Shown: positions 23,605-32,133, numbered from the stretch's first letter. The stretch: DNA of 49,157 nucleotides from an uncultured Anaerotignum sp. (GCF_905212195.1 NZ_CAJMDQ010000007.1:1-49157); one strand, 5' to 3'. The notes: generated from the letters alone by a model not told the origin. Numbers and translations are program-made.

Positions 23605-24264
23605 ATGATTTCTGTTACCATAGACGAAAGCATCAAAGAACGTTGTCCCGAAGCGGTACTGGGACTTTTGCAGTGCAAAGTTTCCGTTCATCCCGATGAT
23701 GAAGAATTTCTTGCCCTGCTCAACGGCAAGATTGCGGAACTGTCCGAAGTAGAGCTGTCTCAGGCAAACAAACGGGACTATATCCAGTCCACCCGCAAAG
23801 CATATAAGGCTCTGGGCAAAGAACCCAACCGCTACCGCAATTCCTGTGAAGCCATGTGCCGCAGAATTGCCAAAGAACGTGGACTTTACTACATCAATAA
23901 CGTGGTAGACATCAATAACTACCTTTCTATACTGTCCGGCTATTCCATGGGCACTTATGATTTGGCACATGTTACCGGCGGCATCACTTGGAAACGTGCT
24001 CCCGAAGGCACCGCTTATCAGGGCATCGGCAAAGACGTGCTGAACATCGAGTTTCTTCCCGCACTCTTCGATGAAGTAGGCCCCTTCGGCAATCCAACCA
24101 GTGACAACACCCGCGCCATGATTACCGATGACACCAAAGAAATCCTGCTGGTGTATTACACCTTCAATGGCGGTCAGGAACTGGAATCCCTGCTGGAACT
24201 GTCCAAAGAACTGCTGGAAAAACACGCGGCAGGCACAGACTTTGAAATTCAGATTTTGAAATAA
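23605..24264 (+). CDS. B3/B4 tRNA-binding-domain protein
   Basis: This 219-aa protein matches stand-alone B3/B4 proteins, related to the editing domain of the phenylalanyl-tRNA synthetase beta chain. Typical segments are NRYRNSCEAMCRRIAKE, NNVVDINNYLSILSGYSMG, DDTKEILLVYYTFNG and, near the centre, VGPFGNPTSDNTRAMI. The role may be hydrolysis of mischarged tRNA or amino-acid sensing; the family is not well characterised. The ATG at 23605 follows AAAGGAGCG and is favoured over an upstream in-frame ATG that lies in the promoter region. Confidence 0.82.
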   Translation: MISVTIDESIKERCPEAVLGLLQCKVSVHPDDEEFLALLNGKIAELSEVELSQANKRDYIQSTRKAYKALGKEPNRYRNSCEAMCRRIAKERGLYYINNVVDINNYLSILSGYSMGTYDLAHVTGGITWKRAPEGTAYQGIGKDVLNIEFLPALFDEVGPFGNPTSDNTRAMITDDTKEILLVYYTFNGGQELESLLELSKELLEKHAAGTDFEIQILK

Positions 24265-24280
24265 GATATTCTAAGATGCA

Positions 24281-24314
24281 AAAAGATGGCAGATATAAAA
24301 TCTGCCATCTTTTT
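24281..24314. terminator. Bidirectional terminator between the B3/B4 gene and hflX
   Basis: AAAAGATGGCAGAT (24281-24294) pairs perfectly with ATCTGCCATCTTTT (24300-24313). Runs of A and T on both sides let it serve both convergent genes. Confidence 0.9.
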
Positions 24315-24332
24315 TATATACATTTTCTTGTT

Positions 24333-25616
24333 TTACGCCTCTACCGCAAAAGATTTCAGTCTGTTTGCCGCTTCCTCATCCACATAAACTTCCAGCAATA
24401 CCCCTTCTGCTGTATGTTCTTCCCGGATGATTTCGCATCTGCCATGTACCCAGCCAGCCAGTGCGCCTTCTGTATAAGGCAGCAGTACCGTCATAGACTT
24501 GCGGAAGCTTTTCAGCAATTTTTCGATGGTAGCCAGCATCTGTTCCAGCCCCATCTGTTTCCCTGCGGAAATCTGCACGATTTCCCTTGCCATTCTGTCC
24601 ATGGGCAAAGGCAGTTCCACTTCTCTGTCCATTTTGTTATAAACGGTAATCACAGGTGTATCCTCGCAGCCCAGACCTCTCAAAGTGTCATATACCACTC
24701 GCATCTGCTCTTCTCTGTTGGGATTGGACGCATCCACCACATGCAAGAGGATATCCGCGTATTTCAATTCTTCCAGTGTGGCACGGAATGCCTGAATCAG
24801 ATGGTGGGGCAGTTTCTGGATGAAACCTACCGTATCTGTCAGCAGAATTTCGGAACCGCCGGGCAGTTCCACTTTTCTGGTGGTAGTATCCAGTGTGGCA
24901 AAGAGTTTGTCCTCTGCCAATACACCCGCCTGTGTCAGTACATTCAATGTAGTGGATTTTCCCGCATTGGTATAGCCCACCAGAGAAACTACAGGCGTGC
25001 CTTTTTTACTGCGCTGGCTGCGAAGCAGTTCCCGATGGGTCTGGATTTCTTTCAAATCCCGATTCAATTCCGCGATACGTTCTTTGATGTGACGGCGGTC
25101 TGTTTCCAGTTTCTTTTCCCCGGGACCTCTGGTACCAATACCGCCCCCCAGACGGGACATGGACGCACCCATACCAGTCAGACGGGACATACGGTATTTC
25201 AGCTGTGCCAGTTCTACCTGAATTTTCCCTTCGCCGGAAATGGCCCGTCCGGCAAAAATATCCAGAATGACGATGGTTCTGTCCATGACTTTTGTTTCCA
25301 GCATTTTTTCCAGATTTTTCAGCTGTGCCGGAGAAAGTTCATCGTCACAGACAATGCCTGTAGCATCGTATGTATTTATCATCATTTTCAGTTCTTCGAT
25401 TTTGCCTTTTCCCAGATAATGGGCAGGATGCACCTTTTCTCTGCGCTGAATGGTGCGTGCAACAGCTGTTGCGCCTGCTGTGTTTACCAGTTCTTCCAGC
25501 TCATCCAGACAGGCTTCCACTGCCATGGCAGAAGGACTGTCCTTGTCCTCCAGCTCAATGCCTACCAATATCAATCTTTCTTCCGTATCTTTATTTTCAT
25601 GCAATTCTTTTGCCAT
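24333..25616 (-). CDS. hflX: GTPase HflX
   Basis: This 427-aa GTPase of the OBG-HflX group binds the 50S subunit and rescues or splits stalled ribosomes in studied species. The N-terminal HflX domain includes HPAHYLGKGKIEEL and the linker signature GGGIGTRGPGEKKLE. The G domain has GYTNAGKST (214-222), the DTVGF switch and NKMD. The length is normal. The ATG follows GGAG. It is the last gene of a probable mlpA-DUF378-dapF-hflX run. Confidence 0.96.
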   Translation of the reverse strand: MAKELHENKDTEERLILVGIELEDKDSPSAMAVEACLDELEELVNTAGATAVARTIQRREKVHPAHYLGKGKIEELKMMINTYDATGIVCDDELSPAQLKNLEKMLETKVMDRTIVILDIFAGRAISGEGKIQVELAQLKYRMSRLTGMGASMSRLGGGIGTRGPGEKKLETDRRHIKERIAELNRDLKEIQTHRELLRSQRSKKGTPVVSLVGYTNAGKSTTLNVLTQAGVLAEDKLFATLDTTTRKVELPGGSEILLTDTVGFIQKLPHHLIQAFRATLEELKYADILLHVVDASNPNREEQMRVVYDTLRGLGCEDTPVITVYNKMDREVELPLPMDRMAREIVQISAGKQMGLEQMLATIEKLLKSFRKSMTVLLPYTEGALAGWVHGRCEIIREEHTAEGVLLEVYVDEEAANRLKSFAVEA

Positions 25617-25637
25617 GTCTTACTCCTCTCTGCTTTC

Positions 25638-26471
25638 TTACCGCAGCCATACGCCATCAAAAGAGAATCTGGCGGGGCCTGTCATATAAACGTGGTTGTC
25701 GGATTCTCTCCATTCGATTTCCAAAGTGCCGCCCAAAAGCTGGATACGCACTTTTCTGTCACACAATCCGTTGAGCACCGCTGCCACCAATGTCGCAGAT
25801 GCCCCTGTACCGCAAGCCATTGTTTCGCCGCTGCCTCTTTCCCAAACACGCATACTCATGTGGGTGCGGTCAATGACATGGGCAAACTCAATATTCGCTT
25901 TTTTAGGGAACATAGGATGGACTTCTGCCACTTTGCCGTATTTTTCCACTTCAAAATGTTCTGTATCATCTACAAAAATGACCCCGTGGGGATTGCCCAT
26001 GGAAACACAGGTCACATCAAAGGTCTTGTCCAGAATCTGCAATTTTTCCCCAATAACAGGCATTTTGTCGCTGATAACGGGAATCTGTGCCGCTTCCAGA
26101 ATGGGTTCTCCCATATCTGCTGTGACAGCAATGACGATGTCGTTCTGAATATGTAACTGCAATGTTTTGATGCCGCCCAAAGTTTCCAGCGTGATCACGT
26201 TCTTTGTGGTCATGCCCCGTTCGTAAACATATTTACCGATGCAGCGAACAGCGTTGCCGCACATTTCTCCTTCGGAACCGTCCATATTGAACATCCGCAT
26301 ACGGAAGTCTGCCACTTCAGAAGGCAGAATCAATACCAGTCCGTCAGCGCCTACACCGAAATGACGCTCACTCATGGCCACCGCCAGCATATCGGGATAT
26401 TTCACTTCTTCCTCAAAACCGTTGATATAAATATAGTCGTTGCCGCAGCCTTCCATTTTTGTAAAACGCAT
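25638..26471 (-). CDS. dapF: Diaminopimelate epimerase
   Basis: This 277-aa enzyme converts LL- to meso-diaminopimelate for lysine and peptidoglycan. The two catalytic cysteines are present: Cys71 in EMCGNAVRC and Cys220 in MACGTGASAT. The N-terminal FTKMEGCGNDYIYI is typical. The ATG follows AGGAGG. A DAP/ornithine-type decarboxylase is encoded at 40220 but far away and on the other strand. Confidence 0.97.
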   Translation of the reverse strand: MRFTKMEGCGNDYIYINGFEEEVKYPDMLAVAMSERHFGVGADGLVLILPSEVADFRMRMFNMDGSEGEMCGNAVRCIGKYVYERGMTTKNVITLETLGGIKTLQLHIQNDIVIAVTADMGEPILEAAQIPVISDKMPVIGEKLQILDKTFDVTCVSMGNPHGVIFVDDTEHFEVEKYGKVAEVHPMFPKKANIEFAHVIDRTHMSMRVWERGSGETMACGTGASATLVAAVLNGLCDRKVRIQLLGGTLEIEWRESDNHVYMTGPARFSFDGVWLR

Positions 26472-26520
26472 GTTGTTTCCTCCTTGCTATGTAGGGGCGG
26501 TAAAAATATACCGCCTGTGT

Positions 26521-26754
26521 TTAGTGCTGTCCGTGGGTCGTCGGTACCATCTCCCGCTCCTGTGCCACTGCGCTGTAAAGCCGCAGAGACCAAAGCCCTG
26601 CCAGACCTACCAGCGCGAAGATCACACGAGCCAGCCAGAACATGGAACCGCCGAAAATGGTTGTTACCAGATCGAATCCGAAAAATCCGATGAGACCCCA
26701 GTTCAGCGCACCGATGATGACAAGTGTCAAAGCAATATAATTCCCTGTTTTCAT
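26521..26754 (-). CDS. DUF378 small membrane protein
   Basis: This 77-aa protein has two membrane segments and matches DUF378: ALNWGLIGFFGFDLV and the second helix FWLARVIFALVGLAGLWSL. The function is unknown. The C-terminal tail is polar. The ATG follows AGGAGG. A perfect palindrome lies 28 bp upstream of the start. Confidence 0.85.
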   Translation of the reverse strand: MKTGNYIALTLVIIGALNWGLIGFFGFDLVTTIFGGSMFWLARVIFALVGLAGLWSLRLYSAVAQEREMVPTTHGQH

Positions 26755-26781
26755 GCTTTTGACCTCCTAATGGTATGATCA

Positions 26782-26795
26782 ACAGATATATCTGT
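26782..26795. promoter_or_regulatory. Perfect 14-bp palindrome upstream of the DUF378 gene
   Basis: ACAGATATATCTGT is its own reverse complement and sits between the M16 peptidase stop and the DUF378 ribosome site. It could be an operator; no flanking promoter is convincing. Confidence 0.35.
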
Positions 26796-26823
26796 ATCCA
26801 TAGTATTCCTTGTCTTTTAAATT

Positions 26824-28089
26824 TTATGAAAAAAGTTTTTCAACTGTGTTGGCAAAATCTACCCCTTTGAGATTTCCCACAGCAGAATAGCTCATTTTGG
26901 GGTTCGCAAAAACCAGTTCTGCCACTTCCGCCAAATCTTTTTGCGTCACTGCTTCTATTTTTTCAATGACTTCTTCCATTTCCTGCACCTTGCCCCGCAG
27001 GAGCATCGCAGAACCTGCCGCTGTCATACGGTTCAATGTGCTTTCAGAACCGATGATGAAATTGCTGATCATCTGCTCTTTTGTTACATTGAGAATTTTT
27101 TCGGAAATGCCTTCTTTCCGTACTGCCGCGATTTCTGCCGCAATGCCTTTATATACTGCCTCTGCCTGAGAGGGGTTCATGCTGGCATAAATGGAAAAAA
27201 GTCCCGTATCCGCAAAAGCGGTGGTGTAGCTGTAAATGGAATAAGTCAATCCCTGTTCCTCACGGATTTTCTGGAACAAACGAGAGCTCATGCCGCCGCC
27301 AAAAACCGTATTGAATATGGCCATGGCGTATTTCAGGGGATGTTCTCGTTCCAGTCCTTCAAAAGCAATGCATGTATGGAGCTGTTCCACATCTTTTTTC
27401 TTCTGAATCCATGACTGGTGGTAAGAAGCCTTTGTTTCCAAAGGACCATACGGCGCTTTTGCCTGCCATCTGCCAAAGTAATGGTTCAGCATCTCCAGCA
27501 TTTCTTCCCGTTTGAAGTTTCCTGCCACAGAAAGCACCATATTTTCTGTATGATAATTCTTTTCATAATAAGCGCGGATTTTTGCCGCATCCAGATTGCC
27601 GATGGTTTCTTCTGTTCCCAGAATGGGCATACCCAGACTGCTTTCCCGCCAAATGCTGTCCTGCAAGCAGTCGTGAACCAGTTCCTCCGGCGCGTCATCA
27701 TACATATAGATTTCTTCTGTAATGACATTCCGTTCCTTATCCACTTCTTCCTGCGAAAAAGCCGGATGAAGGAGCATATCACTCATAACTTCCATGGCTT
27801 GTTTCACATGCTTGTCCAGCACACGGGTATGATAACAAGTATATTCTTTTGTAGTATAGGCGTTGATCTGCCCGCCCAATGCGTCCATTTCCTCTGCAAT
27901 CTGCCTTGCAGAGCGGTTTTCTGTTCCTTTGAACATCATATGTTCAATATAATGGGAAACGCCGTTTTCCTCGGGACGCTCGTTTCTTGTTCCGTTTTTC
28001 ACCCAGATACCAAAGGAAATACTGCGGACATAGCCGATTTCCTCCAGCACCACCTGTATTCCGTTTTCTAATTTTTCTATGGTCAGCAT
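26824..28089 (-). CDS. M16 family zinc peptidase, MlpA/YmxG-like
   Basis: This 421-aa processing-peptidase-like protein has an intact zinc site: HYIEHMMFKG with His46, Glu49 and His50, and Glu126 in VITEEI. The second domain is marked by FGGGMSSRLFQKIREEQGL. It corresponds to the M16 gene next to pnp in Bacillus (mlpA/ymxG); reported roles include control of protease expression. The start is uncertain: adjacent ATG codons at 28092 and 28089 follow AGGGAAG, and upstream ATG codons (28134, 28155) lack a ribosome site. It lies downstream of pnp, separated by a structured repeat. Confidence 0.88.
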   Translation of the reverse strand: MLTIEKLENGIQVVLEEIGYVRSISFGIWVKNGTRNERPEENGVSHYIEHMMFKGTENRSARQIAEEMDALGGQINAYTTKEYTCYHTRVLDKHVKQAMEVMSDMLLHPAFSQEEVDKERNVITEEIYMYDDAPEELVHDCLQDSIWRESSLGMPILGTEETIGNLDAAKIRAYYEKNYHTENMVLSVAGNFKREEMLEMLNHYFGRWQAKAPYGPLETKASYHQSWIQKKKDVEQLHTCIAFEGLEREHPLKYAMAIFNTVFGGGMSSRLFQKIREEQGLTYSIYSYTTAFADTGLFSIYASMNPSQAEAVYKGIAAEIAAVRKEGISEKILNVTKEQMISNFIIGSESTLNRMTAAGSAMLLRGKVQEMEEVIEKIEAVTQKDLAEVAELVFANPKMSYSAVGNLKGVDFANTVEKLFS

Positions 28090-28092
28090 CAT

Positions 28093-28476
28093 TCTTCCCT
28101 GCTTTCCCTGTGGTTTTTTGTTAGGATATTCCATTCTGAAAAAAATATACGTCAAATGGTTCTGTTATCGCATACTTCTCTATGTTACAGTATATCAAAA
28201 TGCCTTTGCTTCCGCTACCTCTTTTTCCCTTTCATAAAAAAATGGATAAAACAGAGTTACCTCTGCTTTTGGGGCATCTTCATAAGAAAACAAAGAAAGC
28301 TGAAATCCTTATGATAGAGGATTTCAGCTTTCTGATTCTTACTGAGATTTTGTTTTGTATGTTTTCTTCTGAAGACAGCCATCGCAATTCCCCTTAAGAA
28401 ATCAAGAAAAAGGAAAAACAATGTTTTCTTAAGGAGAATTTGCTTGATCCATTTTAATTTTTATTTGGATTGCAAA
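28093..28476. other. Intergenic region between pnp and the M16 peptidase gene
   Basis: This 384-bp gap holds the second copy of the structured repeat (28271-28443), a small CAGAG/CTCTG hairpin at its left edge (about 28250-28265) and a possible -10 box TATACT on the minus strand at 28189-28194 with a poor -35. I see no gene in it. Confidence 0.6.
28271..28443 (+). repeat. 173-bp structured palindromic repeat, copy 2
   Basis: Counterpart of 10612-10785 in the same orientation. The inner hairpin (GAAAGCTGAAATCCT with AGGATTTCAGCTTTC) is perfect here, while copy 1 has one mismatch. In the second hairpin the C-G pair of copy 1 at the stem base is replaced by an A-T pair, a compensatory change. 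It lies downstream of pnp (opposite strand sense) with a small terminator-like hairpin at its left edge. Confidence 0.75.
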
Positions 28477-30633
28477 TTAATATCTTTCCAGAACGCTTTT
28501 TTCGGAATCAGGTGTTTCGTCCTGTACCAGAGCGTCTTTCATGGAGAAGTTCAGTCTGCCCTGTTTGTCGATTTCTGTCAGTTTTACCATAACTTCATCG
28601 CCAGGTGCTACAACGTCTTCTACTTTTGCAACTCTCTTGTTTGCCATTTTGGAGATATGAATCAGACCTTCTTTGCCGGGTGCGATTTCTACGAAAGCAC
28701 CGAATGTCATCAGTCTTGTGATGGTGCCTTTGTAAACCTTACCGGGTTCGGGATCGCTGACAATGGCGTTGATCATATCCATTGCACGCTGCATGTCTGC
28801 GGGATCTGTACCTTTGATGAAGATCTTGCCATCATCTTCTGTATCGATTTCACAATTTGTTTCTTCGATAATCTTTTTGATGACTTTACCTCTTGTACCG
28901 ATAACTTCTGCAATCTTATCCACGTCGATCTGCATAGTTGCAATCTTAGGTGCATATTTGGACAGTTCTTTTCTGGGTTCGGGAATTGCTTTCAGCATAA
29001 CTTCGTTGAGGATATATTCTCTTGCTCTGCCTGTCTGTGCAAAAGCCTGTTCGATCATTTCGAATGTCAGACCTTTGATCTTCATATCCATCTGGATAGC
29101 TGTGATACCTTCGGAAGTACCAGCTACTTTAAAGTCCATATCGCCGAAGAAGTCTTCTACACCCTGGATGTCTGTGATTTCGATGAAGTCATCATCGCTG
29201 TCGCCTGTTACCAGACCAACGGAGATACCAGCAACGGGGCGTTTAATGGGTACGCCTGCTGCCATCAGGGACAGTGTGGAACCACAGATGGAAGCCTGAG
29301 ATGTGGAACCATTGGAGCTGAGGATATCGGAAACCAGACGGATTGCATAAGGGAATTCTTCTTCGCTGGGGATAACGGGCAGCAGTGCTCTTTCACCCAG
29401 TGCGCCGTGACCGATTTCACGTCTGCCGGGACCTCTGGAAGTTTTTGCTTCACCTACAGAGAAACCGGGGAAGTTATAGTGGTGAATGTAGCGTTTGCCT
29501 GTTTCGTTTGCATCCAGACCATCCAGACGCTGACCTTCGCTGATAGCGCCCAGTGTGGTTACTGTCAGAGCCTGTGTCTGTCCTCTGGAGAACAGAGCGG
29601 AACCATGCACGCGAGGCAGTACGTCTACTTCTGCGCTCAGAGGTCTGATTTCTTCGATGCCACGGCCGTCGGGACGTTTGTGTTCTCTCAGAATCATTCT
29701 TCTAACAGTCATTTTTTCGAATTTGTAGATGATTTCGTCTACCAGAGCTGCAATGTCTGTATCTTCTTCGGAAATTTCTGTCAGAGCTTCTGTCAGCTGT
29801 TCCAGAACTTCTTCTGTGATGACTTTGATTTTTGCGTCACGGTCCTGTTTCAGTTCTGCAAAAACAGCTTCTTCCATTCTTGCGTCTGTGATATATTCTG
29901 TTACCAATTTGTAAGCATCTTCGGGAATCACATGTTCTGTGTAAGGTGCTTTTTCTTTGCCTTCTTTTGCTGTGATTTCCTGAATGAATTTTACAACTTC
30001 CAGGTTGGTGTCGAATGCCAGATGGATGGCTTCCATCATCAGTGCGTCAGGGATTTCGTCTGCGCCTGCTTCGATCATCATAACTTTATCTTCTTTGGAA
30101 GATACGGTCAGTGTCAGTCTTGTTTTTTCTCTCTGTTCTGCTGTGGGGTTAACCACCAGTTCGCCATCCACATAACCGATGCTTACGGAAGAAACGGGAT
30201 CTGTGAAAGGAATATCGGAAATGTTCAGCGCCAGAGATGCGCCAATCATTGCTACTACTTCAGGAGAGCAGTCCTGGTCTACGGACATAACTGTTGCAAC
30301 GATAGCTACGTCGTTTCTGTAATCCTTAGGGAACAGAGGACGCAGAGGTCTGTCAATACATCTAGCTGTCAGGATTGCTTTTTCGGAAGGTCTGCCTTCT
30401 CTTTTGATAAAACCGCCGGGGATTTTACCTACGGAATACAGTCTTTCTTCGTAATCAATGCTCAGAGGGAAGAAGTCAATGCCGTCTCTGGGCTTTTCGG
30501 ATGCAGTTGCAGTAACCAGTACAGTGGTATCGCCGTAACGCAGCAATACAGCGCCGTTAGCCTGTTCTGCTACTCTGCCGATTTCAGCTGTCAATGTTCT
30601 GCCTGCCAGTTCCATGGAATAGGTTCTAAACAT
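28477..30633 (-). CDS. pnp: Polyribonucleotide nucleotidyltransferase (PNPase)
   Basis: This 718-aa phosphorolytic 3'-5' exoribonuclease shows two RNase PH domains (SFFSR-like region HGSALFSRGQTQAL and EIGHGALGERALLPV), a KH domain (VDKIAEVIGTRGKVIKKII) and a C-terminal S1 domain (YKGTITRLMTFGAFVEIAPG). The ATG at 30633 was chosen because AAAAGGAG lies 8 bases upstream; a closer ATG two codons earlier would be too near. The leader holds a long hairpin that may mediate autoregulation. rpsO lies upstream, the common rpsO-pnp order. Confidence 0.97.
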   Translation of the reverse strand: MFRTYSMELAGRTLTAEIGRVAEQANGAVLLRYGDTTVLVTATASEKPRDGIDFFPLSIDYEERLYSVGKIPGGFIKREGRPSEKAILTARCIDRPLRPLFPKDYRNDVAIVATVMSVDQDCSPEVVAMIGASLALNISDIPFTDPVSSVSIGYVDGELVVNPTAEQREKTRLTLTVSSKEDKVMMIEAGADEIPDALMMEAIHLAFDTNLEVVKFIQEITAKEGKEKAPYTEHVIPEDAYKLVTEYITDARMEEAVFAELKQDRDAKIKVITEEVLEQLTEALTEISEEDTDIAALVDEIIYKFEKMTVRRMILREHKRPDGRGIEEIRPLSAEVDVLPRVHGSALFSRGQTQALTVTTLGAISEGQRLDGLDANETGKRYIHHYNFPGFSVGEAKTSRGPGRREIGHGALGERALLPVIPSEEEFPYAIRLVSDILSSNGSTSQASICGSTLSLMAAGVPIKRPVAGISVGLVTGDSDDDFIEITDIQGVEDFFGDMDFKVAGTSEGITAIQMDMKIKGLTFEMIEQAFAQTGRAREYILNEVMLKAIPEPRKELSKYAPKIATMQIDVDKIAEVIGTRGKVIKKIIEETNCEIDTEDDGKIFIKGTDPADMQRAMDMINAIVSDPEPGKVYKGTITRLMTFGAFVEIAPGKEGLIHISKMANKRVAKVEDVVAPGDEVMVKLTEIDKQGRLNFSMKDALVQDETPDSEKSVLERY

Positions 30634-30670
30634 GTTCATTCTCCTTTTCTGTCTGTTTTTCTCCTGCACC

Positions 30671-30726
30671 ATAGATCTTCAACTTCAAAAACATGGTCGT
30701 CCATATTTGCAAAGTTGGAAATCTAT
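30671..30726 (-). promoter_or_regulatory. Long leader hairpin of pnp
   Basis: ATAGATCTTCAACTT (30671-30685) pairs 13 of 15 with AAGTTGGAAATCTAT (30712-30726). An inner ATGG/CCAT stem is also present. It lies between the rpsO terminator and the pnp ribosome site. In E. coli a comparable pnp leader hairpin is cut by RNase III and then used by PNPase for autorepression; the same role here is inference. Confidence 0.5.
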
Positions 30727-30758
30727 AGTGCAACCTTCTTTGTTTTTGTTTGATAGAA

Positions 30759-30788
30759 GAAAAGAGAGGAAAAACGTCCTCTCTTTTC
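30759..30788 (-). terminator. Terminator between rpsO and pnp
   Basis: GAAAAGAGAGG (30759-30769) pairs perfectly with CCTCTCTTTTC (30778-30788), 21 bp after the rpsO stop. The tract after it on the minus strand is TTCTTC rather than a clean T run, so partial readthrough into pnp is likely. Confidence 0.65.
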
Positions 30789-30808
30789 CTAATCTTTTGG
30801 TTTGTGTC

Positions 30809-31072
30809 TTACTTTCTCAGACCCAGTTCTGCAATGATTGCACGGTATCTTTCGATATCCAGTTCTTTCAGGTAGTTCAGCAGACCTCTTCTCTGACCAA
30901 CCATTTTCAGCAGACCACGTCTGGAGTGGTGATCTTTCTTGTGGCTTTTCAGGTGGTCTGTCAGCAGAGTGATTCTTGCTGTCAGCAGAGCGATCTGAAC
31001 TTCGGGAGAACCTGTGTCGTTAGGTGTTCTGCCGTATTTTGCGATAATTTCCTGTTTGTTGATTGTTGCCAT
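30809..31072 (-). CDS. rpsO: 30S ribosomal protein S15
   Basis: This 87-aa protein has the S15 landmarks LTDHLKSHKKDHHSRRGLLKM and QRRGLLNYLK. S15 binds 16S rRNA helices and nucleates the platform of the small subunit. The ATG follows AAGGAGG. It has its own consensus-like promoter and a structured leader, both typical of an autoregulated ribosomal protein gene. Confidence 0.98.
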   Translation of the reverse strand: MATINKQEIIAKYGRTPNDTGSPEVQIALLTARITLLTDHLKSHKKDHHSRRGLLKMVGQRRGLLNYLKELDIERYRAIIAELGLRK

Positions 31073-31104
31073 GATTTTTGGCCTCCTTAAAAATATTTAT
31101 TCTT

Positions 31105-31160
31105 GCAACCCCTAGAACTAAGTGAAGGTCGGAGCGTCCTGTCACTGAGTCCTGGTTTTA
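31105..31160 (-). promoter_or_regulatory. Candidate S15 autoregulatory leader
   Basis: In the rpsO leader GGACTCAGTG (minus strand, 31152-31143) pairs with CACTTAGTTC (31124-31115) with one mismatch and one G-U, around an 18-base apical part containing GGACGCTCCGACC. S15 represses its own mRNA through folded leaders in several phyla; this hairpin is a plausible clostridial version, not matched to a specific family. Confidence 0.4.
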
Positions 31161-31170
31161 CAGCGTTCTC

Positions 31171-31199
31171 ATTTTATCATACTATATGCCCCTTTGCAA
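31171..31199 (-). promoter_or_regulatory. Promoter of rpsO
   Basis: On the minus strand TTGCAA (31194-31199), a 17-bp spacer and TAAAAT (31171-31176). The transcript would start near 31164 and include the leader hairpin. Confidence 0.75.
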
Positions 31200-31236
31200 G
31201 AGCAAAGGCTTGATTTCTTGCGATTTTTTCGTTTTT

Positions 31237-32133
31237 TCAGCTGGTTTGGGCTGATTTTTCCGTCTTTTTCTTGGGTTCATAACGGAACTGTGACATGAGC
31301 ACTGCCACAAATACCACCGCGAAGCCCACTGCCATTCTTGGTGTTACTTCTTCATGGTACAGCAGTACAGAGAAGACAACCCCGAAAACAGATTCCAGAC
31401 TCAGCAGAATGGTACCCACTGCCGCGTCTGTATGCTTCAGACCATACGCCTGCAGGAACAGGCAAAGAGCTGTGGAAAGCAGTGCCAGATACATGACATT
31501 TCCCATGGCGCCCATGGAAACGGTCTCCGGCATGCCGCCTGTCAGAAGTGTACCAATCCAGCCGATGACCGCAGAGAATGTAATCTGCATGGTGGTCAGC
31601 AGAATGGGGTCTCTGCCCTTGGAAAACCATGCCACTGCTGTCAGGTCACAGGCGTAAATGACGCCGCAGACCAGTGTCACCACGTCCCCCGGCAGCATGG
31701 TCATATCCCCGTTGAGAGAAATGAGCCCAATCCCTGCCAAACAGAAGACTGCCGCAATGACATGATTGCGCTGAGGACGTTCCTTGGAAACGAACCAGTA
31801 GAAAAATGGCACGATAACGCAGTAAACCGCCGTTAAGAAGGCGCTTTTGCCCGGTGTGGTACCCATGGCAAGGGCAACGGTCTGCACAGCTGTGGCCGTC
31901 CCCATGGTCAAGCCTGTGATGATACCGCCAAGCAAATACCCCTTATCCAGTCTGCCCCATTTTTTGTAGGTAATGACCCAAAGCACCACTGCCGCAATGG
32001 TAAATCTTGCCGCTGTGATAAACCAGCCGGAAAGTTCCTCTGTAGCAAATTTCTGAAAAACGAAGGCGCTCCCCCAGATGATAGCTGTCAGAAGCAGCAG
32101 CAGATGGGCCCGTGTTCTTTTATTCTCTAACAT
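31237..32133 (-). CDS. EamA/DMT superfamily transporter
   Basis: This 298-aa protein has about ten hydrophobic segments in two EamA repeats. The first begins LLLLTAIIWGSAFVFQKFAT and the second has GVIYACDLTAVAWFSKGRDP and LSLESVFGVVFSVLLYHEEV, the usual EamA end motif. The substrate is unknown; family members export amino acids or other metabolites. The ATG follows TGAGGTAAC. It sits between ribF and rpsO, not a standard member of that cluster, and may be co-transcribed with ribF (37-bp gap). Confidence 0.9.
   Translation of the reverse strand: MLENKRTRAHLLLLLTAIIWGSAFVFQKFATEELSGWFITAARFTIAAVVLWVITYKKWGRLDKGYLLGGIITGLTMGTATAVQTVALAMGTTPGKSAFLTAVYCVIVPFFYWFVSKERPQRNHVIAAVFCLAGIGLISLNGDMTMLPGDVVTLVCGVIYACDLTAVAWFSKGRDPILLTTMQITFSAVIGWIGTLLTGGMPETVSMGAMGNVMYLALLSTALCLFLQAYGLKHTDAAVGTILLSLESVFGVVFSVLLYHEEVTPRMAVGFAVVFVAVLMSQFRYEPKKKTEKSAQTS

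Noticed and set aside
23521..24225. Minus-strand open frame opposite the B3/B4 gene
   Set aside because: The plus-strand frame has a promoter, ribosome site and family motifs; the minus frame has none.
28444..30753. Very long plus-strand open frame (769 codons) opposite pnp
   Set aside because: It is the antisense of pnp, with a Cys/Phe-rich composition and no family features. It reflects codon bias of the real gene.
31237..31300. Terminator of the EamA gene
   Set aside because: Inverted segments near the stop are short and mostly within the coding region; no stem with a T run stands out.
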